Of a stretch of DNA of 21,679 nt, positions 1-7,803 are shown piece after piece. The stretch comes from Zancudomyces culisetae (taxonomy: Eukaryota; Kickxellomycota; Harpellomycetes; Harpellales; Legeriomycetaceae): contig LSSK01000736.1 of assembly GCA_001969505.1 (NCBI GenBank), forward strand, positions 1-21,679. The letters run 5' to 3'. The first letter of the stretch is position 1; every line of letters begins with the position of its first letter. The notes under the pieces were generated by a model. It ran no database searches. It saw only the letters and a list, made by a program, of their open reading frames with translations, and was not told where the DNA came from. The position numbers and the translations under genes were made by a program.

Positions 1-1557
1 CCGGAAAAGTGCAGAATAGTATACATTGATCAAGTAAGAATGAACAAAAGGATGATATCTGGTAGCGATGAGAGTAAAACTGAAAAGAAAATCAAAATAT
101 TTAAAACCGATGAAGATTTGAGAACAGAAATGCCAAGCTGCCCAGTGTGTTTGGAGCGGCTGGATAGCAACAGCACAGGGTTGCTTACTATCATGTGCCA
201 ACACACTTTTCACAGCAATTGCCTGAGTGGGTGGAAAGAAAATAGCTGTCCAGTTTGCAGGCAAGTTCAGCAAATGTTTATAAATCAGAATGGTAATAGG
301 AATGACGCGGATGGCAACGCACCTCAACAGGAATGGCAGGAGCGCAGGTTGGATAATATAAAGTGTATGGAATGTGATAGCAATATCTCGCTCTGGATAT
401 GTGTGATATGTGGTGTGGTAGGATGTGGTCGATACAAGGGTGGTCATATGCACAAACACTACTTGGAAACAAATCATATTTATGCAATGGAGCTGGAGAC
501 ACAACGGGTATGGGACTACGCTGGAGATGGTTATGTACACAGAATTATGCAAAATAAAAGTGATGGAAAGCTGGTTATGTTGGAATTACCGAACTTCAGC
601 AACAGTGGTAATTATGTTAGCATGACAGGCGGAAGATTTGGTGTTACAAACGATAGAACTACTGATGATATTGATCAGTATAACGACGACAGCAATTTTA
701 ACGGTAGTGGTGGTGGCCATTTCAACTCACAGGCTTTTCATAATGATAGCACTCTTGATGTAAACCACAGAACTAGTAACGTGTGTGAAAATGGTGTTAC
801 CAGCACAAGCACAGGTGCGAATGGCAGTTTGTTTACAGATGGTGATAGATACTACGTACGCAATAATAGCGCGAGCAACTACAGCTCGAGTAAAGGAGCA
901 GAATATAACGGCTATGCATGCACCTGTACAAATGACGAGAAAGAGTTGGTGTTACACTATCATGGTCGAAACAACAATGATAAAGAGCTCAAAATCCGGT
1001 TGGATGAGCTGATATCAGGCTATCAACAAATCACCGATTACAAGATCAACCAGCTAACGAGAAAAAATAATGAGTTAATAAACGAACTCAATTCTCTAAA
1101 AGACAGGATCAAGATCCTGTCAGAAACGAAAACAGCGGCTCCTGCTATTCAAGTAGTGGGTTCGAATGCACTACTGGGCACCCAGTCGAATGTCAATGGT
1201 GGGGGTAGTAATAATGGTGGGATTGGTGGAATTAGTAACTTAAATAAAAAGAAAAATAAAAAATCGAAACAAATCAATAGTAATAATAACAATAACCAGA
1301 ATACGGTGCTAGCGGATATAGAATCGCAGCTGGCAATTGAGCAAAGTATCAATTCCAGTCTGCTTGGAAAACTAAAAATTATACAAAATGAAAACGAAAA
1401 ACTTAAAGTCAACAACTTGGAGCTTAGCGAGCAAGTCAAAGACCTGATGGCCCATTTCAGCGCAGCACAAGCAGTAGCCGCTAGCCTGGACCGCGGTCAG
1501 GGTGGTGACATTACAATTGCACCTACAAGTTCATCACGACGTCGTCGACGGCCCTAG
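1..1557 (+). CDS. ETP1: ETP1/BRAP2-like RING and ZnF-UBP E3 ubiquitin ligase, 5' end outside window
   Basis: Homologue of yeast Etp1 and human BRAP (IMP), cytoplasmic ubiquitin-binding E3 ligases; Etp1 is linked to ethanol tolerance and transporter turnover. The frame is open from base 1. The 13 codons before the first ATG (position 40) read PEKCRIVYIDQVR, which resembles the end of the BRAP2 N-terminal domain, so the true start is upstream of the window and the ATG at 40 is internal. In order: a RING finger (about bases 150-265; CPVC, then C-x-H-x2-H-x2-C, then CPVC), a ZnF-UBP domain (about 355-570; CxxC pairs, GCGRY and H-x-H motifs), a long Asn/Gly/Ser-rich linker, a coiled coil (about 990-1120), an Asn/Gly-rich stretch, a second coiled coil (about 1315-1450) with the family motif DLMAHF, and an Arg-rich end. 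The C-terminal region is longer and lower in complexity than usual. Its last 35 coding bases overlap NAB2 in antisense. Family assignment is firm. Confidence 0.93.
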   Translation, partial: PEKCRIVYIDQVRMNKRMISGSDESKTEKKIKIFKTDEDLRTEMPSCPVCLERLDSNSTGLLTIMCQHTFHSNCLSGWKENSCPVCRQVQQMFINQNGNRNDADGNAPQQEWQERRLDNIKCMECDSNISLWICVICGVVGCGRYKGGHMHKHYLETNHIYAMELETQRVWDYAGDGYVHRIMQNKSDGKLVMLELPNFSNSGNYVSMTGGRFGVTNDRTTDDIDQYNDDSNFNGSGGGHFNSQAFHNDSTLDVNHRTSNVCENGVTSTSTGANGSLFTDGDRYYVRNNSASNYSSSKGAEYNGYACTCTNDEKELVLHYHGRNNNDKELKIRLDELISGYQQITDYKINQLTRKNNELINELNSLKDRIKILSETKTAAPAIQVVGSNALLGTQSNVNGGGSNNGGIGGISNLNKKKNKKSKQINSNNNNNQNTVLADIESQLAIEQSINSSLLGKLKIIQNENEKLKVNNLELSEQVKDLMAHFSAAQAVAASLDRGQGGDITIAPTSSSRRRRRP

Positions 1558-4085
1558 TTTGCCCGTTCTGCTGATTGTTGGCTTGCAAAAACAGCTGCGA
1601 ATTCTCTAGCAAGGCAGATGTTTGAGGATCGGGGTTGTTATTGGCTTGGCCACCTTCTTCCGGTGGCACAAACGGACGCTCACTGATGTGATCGGCTCTT
1701 GTAGTAGTGTTGTTTACCAGGGTCAGGTTCCGAGTAGGATGGAGATATGCACAGTCCATTCGGGTACAGTAGTAGCCAAATTTGCACGGGATCTTGGCAT
1801 CCTCAAGCTGTTCGTGTGGATGGATGTATCGACAATCAGCACGGGTACACGTAGCACCGTTTCTACACGCCATTGGTACCTTATGCTCCTTGCTACACCT
1901 TGATCCTGGCATGATTTTGACACCATCGGCAACCACGCTCCCATCTACAGGTGGTGTTTGACCTGGCTTTGGTGTTGGGTGCACGAACGTACATGCTGGA
2001 TTCATACAGTTTGGATAAAACTTGCACAAAATTGACAGACCTGGCGCCGCTGGTGAACCGTCAGCCGATATTGCTGCCGCACCTGGTTGTTGTTTAGGTG
2101 GATGTTCGTATGTACAGTTTGGATTCAAGCAATTTACACCAAACTTACATTTGGTTTCTGTTGGCTTTGTTGCCGGATGTATGTACATACACTCGTTATC
2201 TTTCTTTGGACAGTTTGGAAACTTGGGACACATTTTAGTTGGATGGAAATATGGACATTCATTGCCTGCTTTACAATAAGGCCAATTGGTACATCTTATC
2301 AGCTTGGTTCCGAATAACACACCACCCCCTGTCTCATGCTTCATTCCCATGTGAAGTGGCATTGTCATTGGCATTGGCATTGACATTGGCATTTGCATTG
2401 GCATCTGCATTGGTGCCTGTACTCCCATTGATCCTGCCATCTGCCCTGCTTTATCTGTCATAAAACCACCATCTTTTCCCCCAAACCCTGCCTCTCCCCT
2501 GTTTCCTAACCTCTCAAACACACTTTTTTTATCATGCTCCATTTTCCCTGCCAACCCCTTGATTGCTGTCACAGCTGCTGTGCTTTTTTCAGTCTTCTTC
2601 TTCTCAATCTTTCCATTTTTACCTCCTATTCTTGCCATTATATCTTGCTTTTTATCCCCTCTTCTTCTGTCTTCTCTTGAATTATCTCTGCGTTTGGATT
2701 GCTCTCTTGTTTCTCGCAGCTCCTTCAGGCTTATACCTCTAATATTTTTGCCTTCGCCGCTATCCCTTTGGCTTTTATTTAGTGCTGTCTGGAACATTCG
2801 CTTGTGTCCAGCATCGTATTTTTTATCAGCTCTCTTTTGTTCTATTTAGTGTTCATGTTTGGGTTATAAATCTTTAAAATAAATATAGCAACCACACTAC
2901 CAACTTACCTCGTGTCATAGGGTCTTCATGCATATCCATATCTTCCTCTACTATCGGCTGTTGTTGTTGCTGCTGTTGCTGTTGTTGCTGTTGTTGTTGT
3001 TGTTGCTGTTGTAATTGTTGTAACTGTTGTTGCTGTTGTAATCGTTTTTGCTGTTGTTGTTGTTGCTGTTGTTGTTGTTGTTGTTGTTGTAGCTCCTGCT
3101 CCTGAATTCGGTGCTGTTCTAATTTCTGTTGCTCGTGCTGCTGTTGTTGTTGTAAATCCATCAGACCTCCATTGTTACGGTATCGCCCCTCTTTTACCTC
3201 TTTTTCAACCCAGTACCCGAATTCGTTGCTATATGCCTCTCCTAGCACTATAGTTGTTTTATATTCATATTACTTGTTAGCATACACTTTCTATACCCAA
3301 AGCCAATACCACCATTCAACTTACACTCTACAAGCTCTGCATTGATCTGTTCTGCCCATTTGTCATTTCTTATCATGGTCTATTTTCACGTTTATCCTCT
3401 GTTTTAGTTTATTCATCTCCAAAAGTTACACCTATTATCAGTATTAGAAACACCGCTTACCGTCACATATTCAGCAAATATCGTATCTATTTATTTACAA
3501 GGATTGGTTATTATAGTTCTCGTAAATCCAAACTAGGCCAAATATTTTGAGCAATAAAAAAATCAATAAATCAACATACCATTTTGCTGAGCATACCCAA
3601 TTTCTACTAATTTTCTGTGGATAATTTCCTATAATATTTTTTATTCACAATTAGGTCTATAATCACCATTTTTTTCTTAGAAAAAGGGAAAACAATAAGG
3701 AAGGTTCTTGCTCCCAATTTATCACCTAATTAACTACAAATATGCAGAAACAATCATTAGAAAGACAAAATCTGCCAGATTGTCAGAATGATGACAAGAT
3801 ACTTCACGAATCTTGAATACTTTGGTTTTGACTCTCCAAGCTGATCCAGATTTAAGCGAATCTAGCTATCCGCATCTTTTTGGATTTATCGCATTTTTCC
3901 GATTATTCACACTTTTCTTTTTCTTGAAAAAGAGCTTTCGTTAATCGAACTTTGTTACGCTTAAACAAGTCGAGCATGTAGTCTTAATCATCATCTTGAA
4001 ATCTCTCGAATGAATGTATGAATCACTCCAATTTTCCGCTTCTTACCTGCAATACTGCTAGCTCCTGCTCCGTTACATGTGACAT
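1523..4085 (-). CDS. NAB2: Nab2-type poly(A)-RNA-binding CCCH zinc-finger protein, six exons
   Basis: Nab2 (human ZC3H14) binds poly(A) in the nucleus, limits tail length and couples 3'-end processing to mRNA export. Exons, all minus strand: 4085-4047, 3628-3580, 3486-3461, 3379-3325, 3247-2909, 2841-1523. They total 1827 nt, or 608 residues; phases at the junctions are 0,1,0,1,1 and agree throughout. The start ATG at 4085 opens MSHVTEQELAVLQ. Exons 1-5 join into a Nab2-like PWI-fold N-terminal domain, including DTIFAEYVT and WAEQINAELVELLGEAYSNE. Next come a long Gln tract, a Met-Pro repeat, six canonical C-x5-C-x4/6-C-x3-H fingers and a C-terminal ERPFVPPE motif as in S. cerevisiae Nab2. 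Between fingers 4 and 5 a lone C-x3-H (CSKEH) may be what remains of a seventh finger. Homology is firm. Exons 2-4 rest on phase, splice signals and domain continuity. Confidence 0.9.
2356..2412 (-). repeat. Hexamer repeat encoding a Met-Pro array in NAB2
   Basis: Imperfect tandem units of the type TGGCAT (plus strand) encode alternating Met-Pro, Met-Gln and Met-Ser pairs just before the first zinc finger. It looks like slippage expansion of a dipeptide. Confidence 0.85.
2842..2908 (-). other. NAB2 intron 5 (67 nt)
   Basis: Donor GTAAGT directly after CGAG, acceptor AAATAG, phase 1. It joins the Gln-rich exon to the zinc-finger exon. The branch site is imperfect (CACTAAAT or ATGAAC close to the acceptor). 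The downstream exon is open in the required frame for 15 codons before its first ATG. Confidence 0.85.
2958..3153 (-). repeat. CAA/CAG repeat encoding the NAB2 poly-Gln region
   Basis: Interrupted CAA/CAG tract, coding on the minus strand, giving three Gln blocks separated by short His/Glu/Arg/Leu insertions. The longest uninterrupted block is about 18 Gln. S. cerevisiae Nab2 also has a Gln-rich segment between its N-terminal domain and fingers. Mixed synonymous codons mean it is not a pure triplet array, but length variation between strains is likely. Confidence 0.95.
3248..3324 (-). other. NAB2 intron 4 (77 nt)
   Basis: Donor GTAAGT, branch site TGCTAAC (3282-3276), acceptor ACTATAG, phase 1. 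This is the best-formed intron of the gene. Confidence 0.88.
3380..3460 (-). other. NAB2 intron 3 (81 nt)
   Basis: Donor GTAAGC, acceptor AAATAG, phase 0. Candidate branch sites are TTCTAATAC near the 5' end and ACTAAAAC about 25 nt before the acceptor. Earlier AGs would run into stop codons in the needed phase, which supports the acceptor chosen. Confidence 0.75.
3487..3579 (-). other. NAB2 intron 2 (93 nt)
   Basis: Donor GTATGT, acceptor AAATAG. It splits codon phase 1 (AAT G / AT ACG). No strong branch heptamer is visible; TATAATAAC about 30 nt upstream of the acceptor is a weak candidate. Confidence 0.75.
3629..4046 (-). other. NAB2 intron 1 (418 nt)
   Basis: The donor GTAAGA follows codon 13 and the acceptor is TATAG just before 3628. 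A CCTAAT about 25 nt upstream of the acceptor is the likely branch site. It is far longer than the other four NAB2 introns (67-93 nt). I see no ORF in it. It could carry regulation, but nothing in the sequence proves that. Confidence 0.8.
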
Positions 4086-4482
4086 CTTTAATATTATTCA
4101 AAATATTGTTCTATATATTAACTGTTTTTGAGAGAATCTATTACGGCGATAATTTAAAGCTTTTTGTTCAAAAAATATATAAATGTTATCCTTTTGATCT
4201 TGTTTTACTTTATAGCAATTTGAAAAGAAAATACGCCAAACTTGCCAAACGAAACCATTACTGAGTAAAAAAAATTAAAATGGAATGAAATAAAGAGCCA
4301 AACTTTTCGTGCGTTTTTTTTTTGCACCTTTTTCGGTGACCACCACCACTGTAAAAAGTCTCAAAGCCAAAGCTAATTTCCAGGGATTTTGGAACATCAT
4401 TTTATCTCCGTTTCAATATGCGTAAAGGAATCTTTCAATTTAATTGGCAAGTCACAACATTCAAATTAGCACTTGATTAGTA
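4086..4482. promoter_or_regulatory. Divergent promoter region between NAB2 and the ketopantoate reductase gene
   Basis: 397 bp separate the two divergent start codons. It holds AT-rich DNA, a T10 run near 4316 and a GGTGACC palindrome with CCACCACC after it near 4336-4350. An open frame on the plus strand at 4079-4264 is AT-biased and has no family resemblance; I do not call it. No canonical TATA box was found. Confidence 0.6.
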
Positions 4483-5664
4483 ATGGTCAAGATAAATCAA
4501 ACCCATAACAAAAACCAAGGAAGACAAAACTACAAAGACATACTTAACAAAGATAGCTTAGTATCACACTCCACTAAAAACTATATCTCACCCCATACTT
4601 TTTACCCTTGGAAAACAAGGCTAGGATTACTTGCTCGAGTATCGAAAAGAATGTCTCAAGAAGGATATAGGACAAGGATACTGATAATTGGTGGTGGTGG
4701 TGTCGGTTCAATTCTCGGATGGCGATTGCAAGCAGGGGGTGCCCACGTTTCTATGGCATGTCGCTCTAACTACAAAGCCATAAAAGAAACGGGCTTTATT
4801 ATCACACCCGGCGTATCCGAACCTGTGACTTTTCATCCTGACGAAGTATTAACTTGCGCTAAGGGTGCTAGTACCAACAACATCGTATTTGACTATGTGT
4901 TTGTGTGCACAAAATGTTTGCCCAATATATCAGACCCGTCGGATGCGATTTTACCTTATATATCTAGCAATAAAACGGTCATAATACTCGTTCAAAACGG
5001 AGTTGGTATTGAAGAACCTGTAAAAAACAAATTGCCACTTAATACACTTGTCTCTAGCGTCATAAACGTAAGTGCTAGTCAAACAGAAAATGGTGTTATT
5101 ACATATGCAGGGCGGATAAATTTGAAGTTTGGGTTTTATGTTCAAGAGGGTCAGGACCTTGATGAATATAATAAACAGAACCGACACACTTTGCAAAAAA
5201 TACACAAGCTTTTAGTTGCGGGTGATATTGGATCCACAATATTTGAAAACATTCAACCTGTACGCTGGTCAAAGGTAATTTGGAATGGCACATTTAGTCC
5301 TGTATCTGTGCTGGCTGGTGCCATAGATAAAAAGAGTGTCGTAACCCTTCCCGAAACAAGAGATCTTTTGATAAATGCGATGAATGAGCTATGCGCCATT
5401 GCCGAGGCAGTAACAAATGAGAAGGTCACCGCTATTTCAGGGTACAGCTCAATTGAGGGTGCTATTGAAAACGCCAAAAATGGAAAAGTAACTTATTATT
5501 CTTCGATGGTACTTGACTTTGTAAACAAAAGGCCAATGGAGCATGAGGTTATATTGAGAAATCCTATTATTCAGGCTAAAAAATATGGGTTGGAGACGCC
5601 AATACTGGAAACGCTATACGCGCTGCTTACATGTACTGAAAGATCGTATATGTCATCTAACTAG
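4483..5664 (+). CDS. Ketopantoate reductase (ApbA/PanE) family oxidoreductase
   Basis: Family enzymes reduce 2-dehydropantoate to pantoate with NADPH, a step in pantothenate and CoA synthesis; fungal members of this subgroup often have unproven substrates. From the first ATG it is 393 residues. An N-terminal Rossmann motif GGGGVGS (70-76) follows a hydrophobic strand. QNGVGIEEP (171-179) is the family loop. RWSKVIWNGTFSPVS (261-275) carries the expected catalytic Lys264 and Asn268. SSM (340-342) and Glu353 in RPMEHEVI match the C-terminal substrate residues, and LETLYALL is a typical end. The Rossmann fold really begins after Met57 (base 4651). The preceding 56 residues are basic and poor in acidic residues and could be a mitochondrial presequence or an over-extended start. 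It diverges from NAB2 and converges with the GDSL gene. Family call is firm; substrate is inferred. Confidence 0.85.
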   Translation: MVKINQTHNKNQGRQNYKDILNKDSLVSHSTKNYISPHTFYPWKTRLGLLARVSKRMSQEGYRTRILIIGGGGVGSILGWRLQAGGAHVSMACRSNYKAIKETGFIITPGVSEPVTFHPDEVLTCAKGASTNNIVFDYVFVCTKCLPNISDPSDAILPYISSNKTVIILVQNGVGIEEPVKNKLPLNTLVSSVINVSASQTENGVITYAGRINLKFGFYVQEGQDLDEYNKQNRHTLQKIHKLLVAGDIGSTIFENIQPVRWSKVIWNGTFSPVSVLAGAIDKKSVVTLPETRDLLINAMNELCAIAEAVTNEKVTAISGYSSIEGAIENAKNGKVTYYSSMVLDFVNKRPMEHEVILRNPIIQAKKYGLETPILETLYALLTCTERSYMSSN

Positions 5665-6218
5665 GTGCAGCCCTGTACGGATCAAACTCAGCTATCTATA
5701 TCACCATTTCATTTTTTTAATTTTTTTTTTTCTTGTGGGTTACAAGCAGCCCACTTTTAATGAATCTAACCTTGCTAAACAAAGTATAGCATGTATGCCG
5801 GCCATCTGGCGGCTTATGTATTTATGCTCGGGTCTAAGTAGAGTTTGACGCATCGTACCAGTCGTTTTTTCTTGTTTTTACTTAATTGCTGAAAAGGTAG
5901 TGTATTCCATAGTTTATTTGATGGCTTGTGTGTAATCATGTATAAAATATAATATCAAAACAGGGAAAAAAAATAAATGTTATGTAAAAACAAATGTGAG
6001 AGAAAATATATAACAACCATAATAAAACCCCTCTTTTCGCGATCGAGTGTTATACCCAAGAGTTTTTCCTAAGAGTAATTGATACCATCCAATTTCTTAG
6101 CCTTTATAAACACATCCTCACCACTCTGAATATAATATTGCGATGATAAAAAGTTATTGTTCCACTAGAGTATTAGAATGGCTAAATTAGGAAAATTCTT
6201 AAACCAGCACTACCAGCA
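5665..6218. terminator. Shared 3' region of two convergent genes
   Basis: Non-coding. It holds a T-rich stretch (5713-5732), then an inverted repeat GTGGG/CCCAC (about 5735-5755), and TATGTA (about 5816), a yeast polyadenylation efficiency-type element. Both the plus-strand reductase gene and the minus-strand hydrolase gene must end here. No gene seen. Confidence 0.55.
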
Positions 6219-7622
6219 CTAGCAAATTCTGTATCTACACACATCTTGCCCGTATGCTCCATAGTAACCAACGGGTCGAATAACACCTGCACCTATACGT
6301 CCATCTGCTTCGACAGTACCAGCAAGCCCCACTCCGGCTCCAACTCCAACTCCAACTCCATCTCCAGCTCCAGCTCCAACTCCGACTCCAGCTCCAACTC
6401 CAGTTCCAACTCCAGACATTCCTACAACTCCGGCGCCACTTCCGACCGCCCCACCTATAGCCGCAGCACTGCTACCAGCTATTGCATTAAATGTAGCCAC
6501 AAATGCTGTATACCCAGCATCTCTACCAGCAGCTGCATTTGTGTAGGCTGAAAACGTTGCATCTGGATTTACTCCAGCCGCTTGTGTTGTAAATGCATTG
6601 ATAGCCAACACGCCAGTAGTGTATCCATCACCAATAAACAAAAAGTTGTTGTGGGTTGTTATTGATGCAATCCTATAGTTTTGAATTATCACAATCATGC
6701 TGTTTTCACTGTACCCAAAGGAGTAAAAAGAGGTGTAGTGTGCGATTGCCCCTATTAGGCCATGGAATCTTGAGGTAAGGTGTAAATCGTCAAAATACAA
6801 ATATCCATCAAGACCATCACAAGAAGATAGCACGTCGTTTGGTGCGTTGTAGCATGCATCACGAAAGTTTGCAAAATTTAGTGCTCTATATACACCTTCT
6901 TGAGAAGTAAGGGCAGTAATGCTATACAAATTCACAATTCGTATATACCCACCACCTGTTTCTATATCACCTCTTAAGCCAATTATAGCGTTATTCAAAC
7001 TCTCGTTTATTGTTATTATCAAGTGATAAATCCTGTTTCGCTCTGCCACGCTGTATTTTCTAAAGTATGGAAACCTGAGATAATCCGCAATGTTTGTGAC
7101 TAGATACCTACGATACCCAGCAGCCCTCAGTCTGCGAACAATTTCCAATACTCTGTCAACAAACCCAATAGCAAACTCACCTACACCTATTCTGTTGTTT
7201 ATTATGTGATCTATTGCGTACAGGACATCGCACCTACCCGTATCTATCACTACTATATCATTGTATATGTCAGATATTCCGCCTCTTCCACCAAATGATC
7301 CCAAAAACGCATCTACCTGTTGGTATACTGATGACACGCTTGTGTCATATGTGATTCCCACTCCTTGAAAGTATGTATGATGCGAAACCGATCCAGCCAC
7401 AGCATAATCTACAAGAGCGAACCCTCTCCAATATGCCAGATACTCCGTCCATACAGGTCCATTTGAAAACCTTCCTTTCCAGTATGGAATAGTAAATGAT
7501 CTTCCCTCTATGTTTCCAATATCTGACCAACTATCTCCAAATACAATTATTCTGCGACTCTGAACAAGAGTAATGAGAATAGATAGTAAAACGATTGAAT
7601 ATACTTTTAAACACCTAAGCAT
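6219..7622 (-). CDS. Secreted GDSL/SGNH-family hydrolase with Gly/Ala/Val-rich tail
   Basis: 467 residues. A hydrophobic signal peptide (about 1-22) implies secretion. The GDSL fold follows at once: block I is FGDSWSD with Ser31 as nucleophile, then RFSNGPVWTEYL (51-62), DYAVAGS (72-78; Gly77 matches the block II oxyanion Gly) and block V DDLH with Asp278 and His281 of the triad. This resembles fungal secreted lipase/acylhydrolases, which cleave esters or acetyl groups on lipids or cell-wall glycans; the substrate is unknown. Block III, normally G-x-N-D, reads GRCD (129-132), so the oxyanion Asn is replaced by Cys131 (codon 7232-7230). Residues from about 360 are Ala/Gly/Val-rich, with a near-perfect Gly-Val/Gly-Ala array, then a Tyr/Cys end. 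There is no obvious GPI signal. Activity could be altered. Confidence 0.83.
   Translation of the reverse strand: MLRCLKVYSIVLLSILITLVQSRRIIVFGDSWSDIGNIEGRSFTIPYWKGRFSNGPVWTEYLAYWRGFALVDYAVAGSVSHHTYFQGVGITYDTSVSSVYQQVDAFLGSFGGRGGISDIYNDIVVIDTGRCDVLYAIDHIINNRIGVGEFAIGFVDRVLEIVRRLRAAGYRRYLVTNIADYLRFPYFRKYSVAERNRIYHLIITINESLNNAIIGLRGDIETGGGYIRIVNLYSITALTSQEGVYRALNFANFRDACYNAPNDVLSSCDGLDGYLYFDDLHLTSRFHGLIGAIAHYTSFYSFGYSENSMIVIIQNYRIASITTHNNFLFIGDGYTTGVLAINAFTTQAAGVNPDATFSAYTNAAAGRDAGYTAFVATFNAIAGSSAAAIGGAVGSGAGVVGMSGVGTGVGAGVGVGAGAGDGVGVGVGAGVGLAGTVEADGRIGAGVIRPVGYYGAYGQDVCRYRIC
6331..6413 (-). repeat. CTCCAA/CTCCAG hexamer array encoding the Gly-Val/Ala tail
   Basis: Degenerate tandem hexamers of the form (A/G)CTCCA on the plus strand encode alternating Gly-Val and Gly-Ala near the C-terminus of the hydrolase. 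The DNA is more regular than codon choice requires, which points to recent slippage. Confidence 0.9.
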
Positions 7623-7795
7623 TTTAATTACAGCACGATAGTATGTTGTTTTTAATCACGATATAGAATCAGAACTTTTGGTAATGTGTTTTTTTCTTTA
7701 ATTAGACACACAGGATATGAATCTGGATAAAGATTCTAGCAAAAAGATCTTTGAGATTACTCCGTTTTAACTTGATTTCAATCTTTTACAAGATC

Positions 7796-7803
7796 TTTAT
7801 ATA
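7796..7803 (-). promoter_or_regulatory. TATA box candidate for the GDSL hydrolase gene
   Basis: TATATAAA on the minus strand, about 175 nt upstream of the start codon at 7622. Spacing fits a yeast promoter. Confidence 0.5.

Noticed and set aside
1153-1174. T-arm-like hairpin GTAGTG / GGTTCGAATG / CACTAC with a TFIIIC B-box-like core
   Set aside because: It is inside the ETP1 coding sequence, with no acceptor stem, anticodon arm or A box around it. Not a tRNA; coincidence is more likely.
3783-3994. Box C (ATGATGA) and box D (CTGA) in NAB2 intron 1, minus strand, as a possible intronic snoRNA
   Set aside because: The boxes are about 205 nt apart, the only pairing (AGATT/AATCT) is not adjacent to them, and no C'/D' boxes or guide region are evident.
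4079-4264. 61-codon plus-strand ORF between NAB2 and the reductase gene
   Set aside because: It overlaps the NAB2 start in antisense, is AT-biased and has no family resemblance; promoter DNA explains it better.
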